A DNA stretch of 55,430 nt from Oscillospiraceae bacterium. GTDB lineage: Bacteria > Bacillota > Clostridia > Oscillospirales > Ruminococcaceae. A program made the translations under genes and the position numbers. Under the pieces are notes generated by a model. It was not told where the DNA came from, did not search any database, and was given only the letters and a program-made list of their open reading frames with translations. Where the stretch lies: assembly GCA_014858325.1 (NCBI GenBank), contig RKCM01000119.1:1-55430 (forward strand), read 5' to 3'. Numbering within the stretch: the stretch's first letter is position 1; every line of letters starts with the position of its first letter. Positions 25,678 through 32,986 of the stretch are shown here, one piece after another.

Positions 25678-25705
25678 GTTTCGTATAATGCACGTTATAC
25701 GAATA
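25678..25705. other. dif/loxP-like inverted repeat (Xer target candidate)
   Basis: TTCGTATAA - TGCACG - TTATACGAA (25680-25703): 9-bp arms in perfect inverted repeat around a 6-bp centre. Extended by two bases each side it has the 11-6-11 layout of dif sites. The left 11 bases agree with the Firmicute XerC-arm consensus ACTTCCTATAA at 8 of 11 positions, the right arm less well (TTAT start and central AA kept). The outer 8-bp arms TTCGTATA/TATACGAA are also those of loxP. It lies about 0.4 kb downstream of a Xer-family gene, in a gene-poor, comparatively A/T-rich stretch. Function is inferred. Confidence 0.45.
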
Positions 25706-25754
25706 TTAGGGGAGCGAAAAAGCCTTCTTTTCCAGATTTTATGCCTTTTGGCAT

Positions 25755-26127
25755 CTACGGCATCCATTTGGGCCTGCCGGGCTTGTGGAATGCGCTTTTT
25801 ACGGTATGCCTGCATTTCGTGTGTTTTTTGGTTAGAGTCGCCCTGTGATGCGCAAAACTTTTTCCAGCTCCAGCGTCCAGCTTTTTGCACTGCGGTTTGG
25901 GTGCGGGCATACTCACTACCAGCGTTCTGTGATGCTTTGCATTTGCGATGGCGTCTGTCTCGTAGTACCACAGGTTCGTCTGCGCATTGGGATTTGTCCA
26001 TGGTGTGGTGTCTCCGCAGATGGTATCATGGATACTCTGCGTGTTTTTCCTGCCAGCAGGTGCGCCACTCAGTCATGAGCGCGGCTTCGTCGGCCTGCAA
26101 TTTATCCTGTTGTTTCTGCATCATCAT
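25755..26127 (-). pseudogene. Possible frameshifted ORF remnant downstream of the Xer gene
   Basis: On the - strand an ATG at 26127, inside the end of the xer gene but in another frame, opens a 33-codon ORF (MMMQKQQDKLQADEAALMTE, then WRTCWQEKHAEYP, stop at 26026). A second frame continues without stop from about 26065 to 25755 and reads protein-like (DTICGDTTPWTNPNAQTNLW, YYETDAIANAKHHRTLVVSM). A single frameshift would join them. It could be a degraded gene or chance. The rest of the gap 25564-25754 holds only the dif-like repeat. I do not recognise the family. Confidence 0.25.
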
Positions 26128-27322
26128 GGCTGTTTTCGTCTGTCGTTTCGCTGTCCGTCAGCGCGGAAATATCCGCCCGGAAGCCTTCCCGCGCGGCACC
26201 TTCAAAGGCTTCCATGGGGCCTGCGGGGGTATCCGAATCAGCGTCCTCCTGCAGAAGTGCTTCTTCCCTGTTCCCTGCTGCCCGTTTTGTTGTATCCAAG
26301 TGAGCCTTTTCGGGTGTGACCGTACCCAGCGGGTTCTGCTCAATGGCTGCACGCACCTGAAAATCCTGTAGGTGCGTATAAATTTGAGTGGTGCCGACGC
26401 TGCTGTGGCCCAGCAGCTGCTTGAGGGTCAGGATATCCACATTGCCGGTCTGATACATCAGTGTTGCGGCAGTGTGACGGAGCTTGTGGACCGAGAAGTC
26501 CTTGAGTCCCGCCGCCCGCATGGCCCCTTTGATGAGCTGTTCTACGCGGCGGTTGGAGATGCGGTCTTTCCGCCGCCGGGTGACGAAGACGGCCCGCTCC
26601 TTGGGGTTCATTCCCTCCATCGTGTTCCGCTTGGCAAGATAAAGCCGCAAAGCTTCTATGCAGGCATCGTTGAGATAGACCATTCGCTCCTTGTGGCCCT
26701 TGCCGAAAAGCCGAATCTGCCGCTGTTCGAGGTCGATATCGCCCAGATCCATGCCCACAAGCTCCGAAAGTCGCATCCCACAGTTCAAAAACAGCACGAC
26801 CATGCAATAATCCCGCTCCGGGAAATCGCTCTGGTACTGGGTGCTTTCCAGCAAGTCCATGGATTGCTCTGCCGTCAGATATTTGGGTAAGACCTTGTCC
26901 TGTTTGGGCGGGCGAATGGCCGCCGTGGGGTCCTGCTGGATGCGGTTGACCTGATTGGTCAAATAATCGTAAAACCCGTGCAGGCTGGCCAGCCGCCGGG
27001 CAGTGGAGGATTTTTTATTGCCGCACTCGCTGCTCAAAAAATACAGGTATTCGTAGATATCTTCTTTGGACACCGCAGCCCAAAAGGCTGTATCGAGCCC
27101 CTTGGGGTCGATGTCCTTCATTTCGGCGTCGTCCGGGACAAGGCTGCGCCGCCGCTTCATGAATTTGCTGAAATTGCGCAGATCGCAGTAGTAGCTGAAA
27201 GCCGTGTTGGGGCTTTTTCCCGCAATGACTTCCAGATAGCGTACGTATTCCACAATGTCCGGCGAAGCATCATCAAAGGGTTTGTGTTTGCCGGGATTCT
27301 TTTCGTCCAGATAAATCGACAT
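26102..27322 (-). CDS. Tyrosine recombinase, XerC/XerD family
   Basis: 406 residues. The N-terminal SAM-like DNA-binding domain spans about 20-125 (SPNTAFSYYCDLRNFSKFMK). The catalytic domain has all family residues: Arg in GMRLSEL, Lys in LFGKGHKER, HKLRHTAA (HxxR), the second His in LGHSSVGTTQ and the nucleophile Tyr in TQIYTHL. After the Tyr there is an unusual tail of about 80 residues, the last 60 acidic and low-complexity (EEALLQEDADSDTPAG, DSETTDENSHDDAETTG). Chromosomal Xer proteins are about 300 residues, so this one is long at both ends. The gene is 14 bp downstream of radA, probably in the same transcript. It may be the chromosome-dimer recombinase or an element-derived relative; the dif-like site nearby favours the first. 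Confidence 0.88.
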   Translation of the reverse strand: MSIYLDEKNPGKHKPFDDASPDIVEYVRYLEVIAGKSPNTAFSYYCDLRNFSKFMKRRRSLVPDDAEMKDIDPKGLDTAFWAAVSKEDIYEYLYFLSSECGNKKSSTARRLASLHGFYDYLTNQVNRIQQDPTAAIRPPKQDKVLPKYLTAEQSMDLLESTQYQSDFPERDYCMVVLFLNCGMRLSELVGMDLGDIDLEQRQIRLFGKGHKERMVYLNDACIEALRLYLAKRNTMEGMNPKERAVFVTRRRKDRISNRRVEQLIKGAMRAAGLKDFSVHKLRHTAATLMYQTGNVDILTLKQLLGHSSVGTTQIYTHLQDFQVRAAIEQNPLGTVTPEKAHLDTTKRAAGNREEALLQEDADSDTPAGPMEAFEGAAREGFRADISALTDSETTDENSHDDAETTG

Positions 27323-27336
27323 GAGTTCCCTCTTTT

Positions 27337-28749
27337 TTATAAGCGGTCTTTCTTCAATGCTTGGATGGCCTCGGAAAGATAAGCGGCTCCTACCAGCTGC
27401 ATTCCGGGGTAATCGGCGGCGTTCAGGTGGGCAAGGCTGTGCTTGGGGAGGACAGCGCGCTCAAAACCGATGCGCTCGGCTTCCCGCAAGCGCTGTTCGA
27501 GGTTCGGCACGCTGCGCACCTCGCCGCCAAGGCCCACTTCGCCGATGGCAATGAGTTTATCGCTGACGGGCTGATCGAGCAGAGACGACACCATGCTGAG
27601 GCAGACGGCCAGATCGCAGGCGGTATCTCGCAGGGCAATGCCGCCCACGATGTTGATATACACATCCAGATTGCCAAAGAAATACCCCGCCCGCTTTTCC
27701 AGTACGGCGATGAGCAGATTCATGCGGTTGTAATCGTAACCGCTGCAGGCACGGCGCGGAGCTGGGAAATTTGTTTTGGTGGCCAGCGCCTGGATCTCGC
27801 TCAGGATGGGGCGGCTGCCCTCCATGGTGCAGGCGACGCAGTTGCCCGAAACGCCCAGCGGGCGGCCTTCCAGCAGCATTTGGGAGGGGTTTTCGATCTC
27901 CTCAAGCCCCTGCCCTGTCATATCGAACATTCCCAGCTCATTGGTGGAGCCGTAGCGGTTCTTTGCTGCCCGCAGGATGCGGTAGGGCAGCATCTTGTCC
28001 CCCTCAAAGTAGAGCACGGTATCTACGATGTGCTCCATCACCTTGGGGCCGGCAATGGCACCGTCTTTGTTGACATGGCCCACGATGAACATCGGGATCT
28101 CCTGCTTCTTGGCCACGGCCAGCAAGCGGGCGGCGCTCTCCTTTACCTGGCTGACCGTGCCGGAAGAGGATGAGATATCCATGCACCGCATGGTCTGGAT
28201 GGAATCGATGACCACGAGATCGGGCTTCTCCTTCTCGATCAGGCCGCAGATCTCGTCTACGTCATTTTCCGCAGCGAGGTAGATGTTCTCCTGCGGCACC
28301 TTCAGGCGTGCGGCACGCAGCTTGACCTGCCGCACCGACTCTTCGCCTGTGATATACAGAACCGTATGCTGGTTGGAGATGGCTCCGCACAGCTGCAGCA
28401 GCATGGTGGATTTGCCCACGCCCGGCTCACCGCTCAGCAATACCACGCCGCCCAGCACGATGCCGCCTCCCAGCACCCGGTCCAGCTCGGAAATGCCCGT
28501 CAGGATGCGGCTTTTTTCTTCCGTTGTACTGATATCGGCCAGCCGCTTTGCCGTCAGGGAGGTAACGCCCTCCTGTCGGGCGGCAGCGGCCGTTTTGCCG
28601 CCGGAAAGGCCCGCCTTGGGCGCCTCGGCCACGACGTCTTCATTCATGGTGTTCCAGCTGCCGCAGCTGGGGCAGCGGCCCATCCAGCGGGGGCTTGTCT
28701 CCCCGCAGTTGGAGCAGACATATACCGTTTTGAGTTTTGGTTCTTTCAT
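27337..28749 (-). CDS. radA: DNA repair protein RadA (Sms), helicase of recombination
   Basis: 470 residues. An N-terminal zinc finger (CSNCGETSPRWMGRCPSCGS), a RecA-like ATPase with Walker A LLSGEPGVGKSTML and the RadA motif KNRYGST, and a C-terminal Lon-protease-like domain (about 300-470, with GGIALRDTACDLAVCLSMVS and IGEVGLGGEVR) are complete. RadA drives branch migration in homologous recombination. Typically found near disA or lon in Bacilli; here it is followed by a Xer-family gene. Confidence 0.95.
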   Translation of the reverse strand: MKEPKLKTVYVCSNCGETSPRWMGRCPSCGSWNTMNEDVVAEAPKAGLSGGKTAAAARQEGVTSLTAKRLADISTTEEKSRILTGISELDRVLGGGIVLGGVVLLSGEPGVGKSTMLLQLCGAISNQHTVLYITGEESVRQVKLRAARLKVPQENIYLAAENDVDEICGLIEKEKPDLVVIDSIQTMRCMDISSSSGTVSQVKESAARLLAVAKKQEIPMFIVGHVNKDGAIAGPKVMEHIVDTVLYFEGDKMLPYRILRAAKNRYGSTNELGMFDMTGQGLEEIENPSQMLLEGRPLGVSGNCVACTMEGSRPILSEIQALATKTNFPAPRRACSGYDYNRMNLLIAVLEKRAGYFFGNLDVYINIVGGIALRDTACDLAVCLSMVSSLLDQPVSDKLIAIGEVGLGGEVRSVPNLEQRLREAERIGFERAVLPKHSLAHLNAADYPGMQLVGAAYLSEAIQALKKDRL

Positions 28750-28789
28750 TCTCTGGGCTCCTGTTCGTTACACGAAATCGTTTGTCCTT

Positions 28790-28818
28790 ATCATACCACA
28801 CAGAAGCAAAACCCGCAA
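28790..28818 (-). promoter_or_regulatory. Sigma-A promoter of radA-xer
   Basis: On the - strand TTGCGG, 17 bases, TATGAT, the latter preceded by TGG (extended -10). It lies 41 bases before the radA start. Confidence 0.7.
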
Positions 28819-28846
28819 GAAAGATGCGAAAGAAGCGCAGCCGGTT

Positions 28847-29599
28847 TCATCCCAAATGATTGGCCAGATACACAAGGCAGACCGCCCCGCCGCAGAGGGG
28901 CAGAAACGCCCCGCAGGCCCATGCAAACTGCCCCAACAGCCGCCGTGCACCGGGGGTGGTTCCCCTGCTTTTCCCTGCTTGGCCAAAGGAGACCGCGTGC
29001 AGGCGGCTGCTCACCCGCAGCGCTGCCGCGCCAAACAGGCAAAGCACCCCGGCTGCCAGTGCCGTTGGCACGCTGGAGAGCAGCCCCATCAGCAAAAAAC
29101 GCTTCCAGCCAAGGCCCGAAAGCAGCTGTGCCGAGAGCAGGCTCATTCCAGCACCATAAAGCATCGCAAAAAGATAAATGGGCAGCGCTCCCAGTGCGGA
29201 GAGACCCAGCAGCAGCAAAACCGTCAATGCCCCCAGCGCCGTGAGGAGCTCGGACGTAAACAGCCTGGCCACCTGAGAGGCGCTCTGGACGGCAAAGAGG
29301 CTCTGCCAGCATTGGAGGTAGTAGGCCAGCATCTCGGCCTCTCCGGCATCGCAGCGGGCCTGCAGAATGCCTGCCGCGAAGGTCCCCAGCAAATAGGCGG
29401 CCGCCAGCAGGGTGCACCTCCGGCTGAGGTGCGGAATCCGCTTTTGCTTTGGGGAAGCGGATGCCGGAGCAGCGTTTACGGCTGGGGGCCGTGGCGGCGC
29501 TGCAGGCGGGATGATCTGCTCTGGGATCGCGGGCAGGTCCGCCGGTGCGGAGGCAGGTTTTGCGATGGATCGTGTTTCGGTCTTTGGATACACCCACAT
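28847..29599 (-). CDS. SpoIIM-like membrane protein, 250 aa (tentative)
   Basis: I take the ATG at 29599 because GGAGG lies 11 bases before it. Residues 1-60 are Pro/Ala-rich and cytoplasmic. Four or more membrane helices follow: about 65-83 (CTLLAAAYLLGTFAAGILQA), 118-150 (LTALGALTVLLLLGLSALGA, LPIYLFAMLYGAGMSLL), 162-185 (LLMGLLSSVPTALAAGVLCL) and 218-245. The block with YGAGMSLLSAQLLSGLGWKR followed by a hydrophobic helix resembles the SpoIIM/DUF95 arrangement, in which SpoIIM serves with SpoIID and SpoIIP in septal wall degradation during engulfment. The similarity is to topology rather than strong motifs; it may be another membrane protein of this lineage. Confidence 0.5.
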   Translation of the reverse strand: MWVYPKTETRSIAKPASAPADLPAIPEQIIPPAAPPRPPAVNAAPASASPKQKRIPHLSRRCTLLAAAYLLGTFAAGILQARCDAGEAEMLAYYLQCWQSLFAVQSASQVARLFTSELLTALGALTVLLLLGLSALGALPIYLFAMLYGAGMSLLSAQLLSGLGWKRFLLMGLLSSVPTALAAGVLCLFGAAALRVSSRLHAVSFGQAGKSRGTTPGARRLLGQFAWACGAFLPLCGGAVCLVYLANHLG

Positions 29600-29631
29600 G
29601 GAGCCTTGTCCCTCCTGCTGCTTCAAAAACA

Positions 29632-29653
29632 GGTGCACCACCTGTGGTGCACC
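29632..29653. repeat. Inverted repeat GGTGCACCA / TGGTGCACC
   Basis: A perfect 9-bp inverted repeat with a 4-bp centre (CCTG) between two membrane-protein genes. It has no T-tract, so it is not a standard terminator; it could be an operator or an mRNA hairpin in front of the SpoIIM-like gene. Confidence 0.6.
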
Positions 29654-29673
29654 CGCGTTGTGTGTTCTGCGCC

Positions 29674-30072
29674 TCACGAGCGCCGCCGCTTTTCGCTCCG
29701 CAGCATTCCCAGTACACCGCCGATGCAGCCAAACAGGAATACCACGGCAAACCGTATCAGCTCCCACTCCCCCGGCGGCCCGCCGGAGAAGAGAGCAAAG
29801 CAGAGCAGCAGGAAAACGAACAGTGTCCCCTGCACCACGCCGCAGAGCAGCCCCCGGCTCTTTTGCCAAAAAGCCATGAGCCAGCCGCTGAACAGGCTTC
29901 CCGCACTGACGGCGCAGGTGGCCATGGGCCAGGCCGCACTCTGCGAGAGCCCCTGCTGCACCATTCCGTAGGCGAGGCCCGCCATGCAGGCCCCGGCCAG
30001 AATGCCACCGCCGCAAAAGGCGAGCAGCGCTCTGCCCGCCGGGAATTTTGCCGAAGAAGTTCCACCAGACAT
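29674..30072 (-). CDS. TIGR04086-type membrane protein, 132 aa
   Basis: Four hydrophobic segments (about 15-38, 45-65, 70-93 and 103-122), a Gly-rich first helix (ALLAFCGGGILAGACMAGLA) and a short basic tail (LRSEKRRRS). This is the pattern of the TIGR04086 family, small membrane proteins of Clostridia often next to yajC and queA/tgt. The function is not known. Its ribosome site GGGAGG lies inside the 3' arm of a terminator-like hairpin at 30078-30114. Confidence 0.7.
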   Translation of the reverse strand: MSGGTSSAKFPAGRALLAFCGGGILAGACMAGLAYGMVQQGLSQSAAWPMATCAVSAGSLFSGWLMAFWQKSRGLLCGVVQGTLFVFLLLCFALFSGGPPGEWELIRFAVVFLFGCIGGVLGMLRSEKRRRS

Positions 30073-30077
30073 AAAAA

Positions 30078-30114
30078 CGCGCCTCCCTGCACTTACTGTA
30101 TGCAGGGAGACGCG
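30078..30114 (-). terminator. yajC terminator that also holds the ribosome site of the next gene
   Basis: On the - strand CGCGTCTCCCTGCA pairs with TGCAGGGAGGCGCG (13 of 14 positions) and TTTTTA follows, which is a terminator. The 3' arm includes GGGAGG, the Shine-Dalgarno of the TIGR04086-type gene, whose ATG starts at the end of the T-run. In the folded form that site is hidden. Confidence 0.75.
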
Positions 30115-30139
30115 TGAAACATTCGTTTTTTGCAGGAAA

Positions 30140-30454
30140 TTATTTCTTGGAGGAAGCGGCGTTGTCCATGTTCAGCTTCTCAACCGAGCTGATGGCGTTC
30201 TTGGTGAAGCGGATCTTCACGCGGTCTGCGCCGGTCTCCAGCACGAAGGTGTCGTCCTTAATGGCGACAACACGGCCGATGACGCCGCCGATGGTGGTGA
30301 CCTGATCGCCGATCTCCAGCGAAGAACGCATGGCTGCATCCTTCTTCTCCTGCTTCTTCTGGGGACGATAGATCATGAAGTACAGCAGGACGAGCATCAG
30401 CGCCAGCGTAAAGAACAGGCTGATATAGCTTTCGGTAGTGGTCAGAAAATTCAT
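30140..30454 (-). CDS. yajC: Preprotein translocase subunit YajC
   Basis: 104 residues. One N-terminal membrane helix (ISLFFTLALMLVLLYFMIY), RPQKKQEKK directly after it, then the small beta domain (LEIGDQVTTIGGVIGRVVAI, KDDTFVLETG). YajC binds SecDF and stimulates Sec export. The order queA-tgt-yajC is conserved. The ribosome site is GAGGAGA. It has its own promoter just past the tgt stop. Confidence 0.95.
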   Translation of the reverse strand: MNFLTTTESYISLFFTLALMLVLLYFMIYRPQKKQEKKDAAMRSSLEIGDQVTTIGGVIGRVVAIKDDTFVLETGADRVKIRFTKNAISSVEKLNMDNAASSKK

Positions 30455-30488
30455 CGGGAAAAATCTCCTCTCAAATTCATATAAGAGT

Positions 30489-30517
30489 ATTATAGCCGTT
30501 TATTCGGCCTGTTGCAA
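30489..30517 (-). promoter_or_regulatory. Sigma-A promoter of yajC
   Basis: On the - strand TTGCAA, 17 bases, TATAAT, 35 bases before the yajC ATG. It gives yajC and the membrane-protein genes below it transcription independent of tgt. Confidence 0.75.
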
Positions 30518-30526
30518 GGGATTTGT

Positions 30527-31672
30527 TCAAATTCGTGTATCCAGCAGCTTCACATAGCGGTCGTGGAAGGAAGTGAAGGTGCCCGCATCCAGTTCGTCGC
30601 GGATGCGCTCCATCAGGTGGTTGTAGAACCACAGGTTGTGCATAACGGCCAGCCGCATCCCCAGCAGTTCTTCTGCCTTGAACAGATGACGGATGTAGGC
30701 ACGCGAATAATTCCGGCAGGCCGGGCAGCCGCAGGCGGGGTCAATGGGGCGCTCGTCCCGCTCGTACTTGGCGTTTTTGATGTTGATGATGCCGCCCCAG
30801 GTGTTCAGGTGGCCGTGGCGGGCGTTGCGGCTGGGCATGACGCAGTCAAAGAGGTCTACACCGCGGGAAACAGCCTCGATGATGTTGCCGGGGGTGCCGA
30901 CGCCCATCAGATAGCGGATCTTGTCTTTGGGCATATAGGGTTCCACCTGGCTGATCATCTCGTACATCACGTCGGTGGGTTCACCCACCGCAAGGCCTCC
31001 GATGGCGTAGCCGTCCAGATCCATCTCGGCGATCTGCTTCATGTGCTCCACACGCAAATCGGCGTAGGTGCAGCCCTGATTGATGCCGAACAGCAGCTGG
31101 TCGGGATTGGTGGCCTTGCCCTCATGCTTGAGGCGGGCCAGCTCCTTTTGGCAGCGAGCCAGCCAGCGGACGGTGCGCTCGCAGCTGGCCTTGGAGTAAT
31201 CGTGCTGGGCGGGGTTCTCCACGCACTCATCAAAAGCCATGGCGATGGTGGAGCCCAGGTTTGCCTGGATCTGCATGCTCTCCTCCGGGCCCATGAAGAT
31301 GCGGTGGCCGTCCAGGTGGGACGCGAATGTCACGCCCTCCTCGGTGATCTTGCGCAGCTTGGCGAGGCTGAACACCTGAAATCCGCCGCTGTCGGTCAGG
31401 ATGGGGCCGTCCCAGCGGGTGAATTTGTGCAGGCCGCCCATATCCGCTACCAGCTTGTCGCCGGGCCGCAGATGAAGATGGTAGGTGTTGCAGAGCATCA
31501 CCTGCGTCCCGATGGACTTCAGGTCCTGCGCAGAGAGACCGCCCTTGATGGCACCGGCCGTCGCCACGTTCTGGAAAGCAGGCGTCTGCACCGTGCCGTG
31601 CACGGTCTTAAACTCGCCCCGCCGGGCGTCGTGTTCCTGCTTGAGGAGCTTATAAGTCGTCAAAGAAGGCAT
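30527..31672 (-). CDS. tgt: Queuine tRNA-ribosyltransferase (TGT)
   Basis: 381 residues; exchanges the anticodon wobble guanine in Asp, Asn, His and Tyr tRNAs for the queuosine precursor preQ1. Family signs: TDSGGFQVFSLAKLRKI with the nucleophile/acid Asp, the second Asp in GVDLFDCVMPSRNARHG, and the zinc site CGCPACRNY...H near the C-terminus. The ATG at 31672 has AAAGGA 7 bases before it, while the GTG at 31693 lacks a ribosome site. queA lies upstream with two small hairpins between them. Confidence 0.97.
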   Translation of the reverse strand: MPSLTTYKLLKQEHDARRGEFKTVHGTVQTPAFQNVATAGAIKGGLSAQDLKSIGTQVMLCNTYHLHLRPGDKLVADMGGLHKFTRWDGPILTDSGGFQVFSLAKLRKITEEGVTFASHLDGHRIFMGPEESMQIQANLGSTIAMAFDECVENPAQHDYSKASCERTVRWLARCQKELARLKHEGKATNPDQLLFGINQGCTYADLRVEHMKQIAEMDLDGYAIGGLAVGEPTDVMYEMISQVEPYMPKDKIRYLMGVGTPGNIIEAVSRGVDLFDCVMPSRNARHGHLNTWGGIINIKNAKYERDERPIDPACGCPACRNYSRAYIRHLFKAEELLGMRLAVMHNLWFYNHLMERIRDELDAGTFTSFHDRYVKLLDTRI

Positions 31673-31691
31673 AAACGTTTCCTTTCTGTGC

Positions 31692-31730
31692 ACGGAAAAC
31701 AGCCGTGCAGCCTTGTGCCGCCGGGGCGGC
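31692..31730 (-). other. Two small hairpins between queA and tgt
   Basis: GCACGG/CCGTGC and GCCGCC/GGCGGC stem-loops in the 131-bp queA-tgt gap. No T-tract follows on the - strand. They may be mRNA stability or processing elements; nothing else is seen in the gap. Confidence 0.45.
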
Positions 31731-31803
31731 AGGATACAGAATGATGAAGGTTCCAGGCTATCGTTTTTTCAGCATGGCGGATGCGATGTTGAAAAGCTAA
31801 ATT

Positions 31804-32832
31804 TTATAAAATCAACATGGCATCGCCAAAAGAAAAGAACCGATAGCGTTCTTCCACGGCCACCTTATAAGCCGCCATGGTCTTTTCGTAGCCGTACAGG
31901 GCCGACACCAGCATGATGAGGGTGCTTTCCGGCAGGTGGAAGTTGGTGATAAGGCCGTCGATGCAATGGAACTTGACGCCGGGGTACAGGAAAATGGAGG
32001 TGTTGCCGCTGCAGGCCTTGATCTCGCCATATTTGGCGGCGACTGCTTCCAGTGTGCGGCAGCTGGTGGTGCCCACGGCGATGACCCGGTGCCCGGCGGC
32101 TTTTGTTTCGCGGATGCGCTGTGCCGTCTCCTCGCTGATGGAGTACCACTCGCTGTGCATCTTGTGGTCGGTGATTTCCTCCTCCATCACGGGGCGGAAG
32201 GTGCCGAGGCCAACGTGAAGCGTTACCTCCGCAATGCCAACGCCCTTGGCGCGGATGGTGTCCATCAGTTCCGGGGTGAAGTGGAGGCCTGCCGTGGGGG
32301 CGGCGGCGCTGCCCAGCTCCTTGGCATAGACGGTCTGGTACTGGCTCTGGTCTTCCAACTGCTTCGTGATATACGGAGGAAGCGGCATTTTGCCAAACTC
32401 ATCCAGCTTTTCATAAAGAGTCTCAGTGTCATAATAGAATGTAACGTACTTGTTGCCGTCTTCCATGGTCTCGTCCACCACGGCGGTCAGGGTGCCGTCG
32501 CCAAAGCTGACCTTGGTACCGGGCTGCATCCGCTTGCCGGGCTTGGCCAGGCACTCCCACTGGTCGCCTTTCACCTGACGCAGCAGCAGCAGCTCGCAGA
32601 TCGCGCCGGTGGGCTGCTTGACGCCCACGATGCGGGCGGGCAGGACCTTGGAGTTGTTGACGACCAGCAGGTCGCCGGGCTCCAGAAATTCGGGCAGGTC
32701 GTGGAAGATTTTATGCTGGATGCTGTCATCCTTCTGGCTCAAAACCATCAGTCGTGCGGCGTCGCGGGGGTCCGCCGGCTCCTGAGCAATGAGCTCTTTG
32801 GGTAAATCATACCAAAAATCTTTTTTGTACAT
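31804..32832 (-). CDS. queA: S-adenosylmethionine:tRNA ribosyltransferase-isomerase QueA
   Basis: 342 residues. It moves the ribosyl part of SAM onto preQ1 in tRNA to make epoxyqueuosine. Conserved blocks: MYKKDFWYDLPKELIAQEPA, RDAARLMVL, LEPGDLLVVNNSKVLPAR, AAPTAGLHFTPELM, LHVGLGTFRPV and DGLITNFHLPESTLIMLVSA. The ATG at 32832 fits the family N-terminus, although an in-frame TTG at 32841 has the better spacing from AAAGG. It is the first gene of queA-tgt and has a promoter at 32910. Confidence 0.97.
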   Translation of the reverse strand: MYKKDFWYDLPKELIAQEPADPRDAARLMVLSQKDDSIQHKIFHDLPEFLEPGDLLVVNNSKVLPARIVGVKQPTGAICELLLLRQVKGDQWECLAKPGKRMQPGTKVSFGDGTLTAVVDETMEDGNKYVTFYYDTETLYEKLDEFGKMPLPPYITKQLEDQSQYQTVYAKELGSAAAPTAGLHFTPELMDTIRAKGVGIAEVTLHVGLGTFRPVMEEEITDHKMHSEWYSISEETAQRIRETKAAGHRVIAVGTTSCRTLEAVAAKYGEIKACSGNTSIFLYPGVKFHCIDGLITNFHLPESTLIMLVSALYGYEKTMAAYKVAVEERYRFFSFGDAMLIL

Positions 32833-32857
32833 GGTTTGCAATTTGCCTTTCCGATGA

Positions 32858-32887
32858 TTGACACGGCAGCCGTATCAATGGTATCAT
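32858..32887 (+). promoter_or_regulatory. Promoter of the asd-dap operon with overlapping palindrome
   Basis: TTGACA (32858-32863), 18 bases, TATCAT (32882-32887) with TGG before it. The -35 box is the left edge of a palindrome, TTGACACGGC-A-GCCGTATCAA (32858-32878; 9 of 10 pairs), which looks like an operator. Confidence 0.65.
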
Positions 32888-32909
32888 AAAATCTGTATAA
32901 ACAGTCTCT

Positions 32910-32938
32910 ATTATATTGCATCGTCGTCCGCTTTGCAA
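32910..32938 (-). promoter_or_regulatory. Sigma-A promoter of queA-tgt
   Basis: On the - strand TTGCAA, 17 bases, TATAAT. It diverges from the asd promoter; the palindrome at 32858-32878 lies in its early transcribed region. Confidence 0.7.
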
Positions 32939-32986
32939 GCGGGGCATGTGCGAATTTTTGTTTTTTTGAAAGGAAAGGTGCTGGAA

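Noticed and set aside
25678..25705. True loxP site
   Set aside because: The 8-bp inner arms equal those of loxP, but the outer 5 bases of each arm (ATAAC/GTTAT) and the spacer do not match and no Cre is nearby; dif-like is the better label.
25664..26371. 235-codon open frame on the + strand
   Set aside because: Cys/Trp-rich and partly antisense to the xer gene; no ribosome site.
26102..27322. This recombinase as the prophage integrase
   Set aside because: It is 7.4 kb beyond the tRNA, on the other side of a housekeeping operon and 14 bp from radA in the same strand, so it is chromosomal.
28283..29971. 562-codon open frame on the + strand
   Set aside because: Opposite radA and two membrane proteins that have clear family features; reads as Ser/Arg/Gln/Pro-rich sequence without domains.
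32888..32986. Lysine riboswitch before asd
   Set aside because: Only a 6-bp hairpin (CCGCTT/AAGCGG) and T-runs are seen; the leader is under 100 bases, too short for an L-box.
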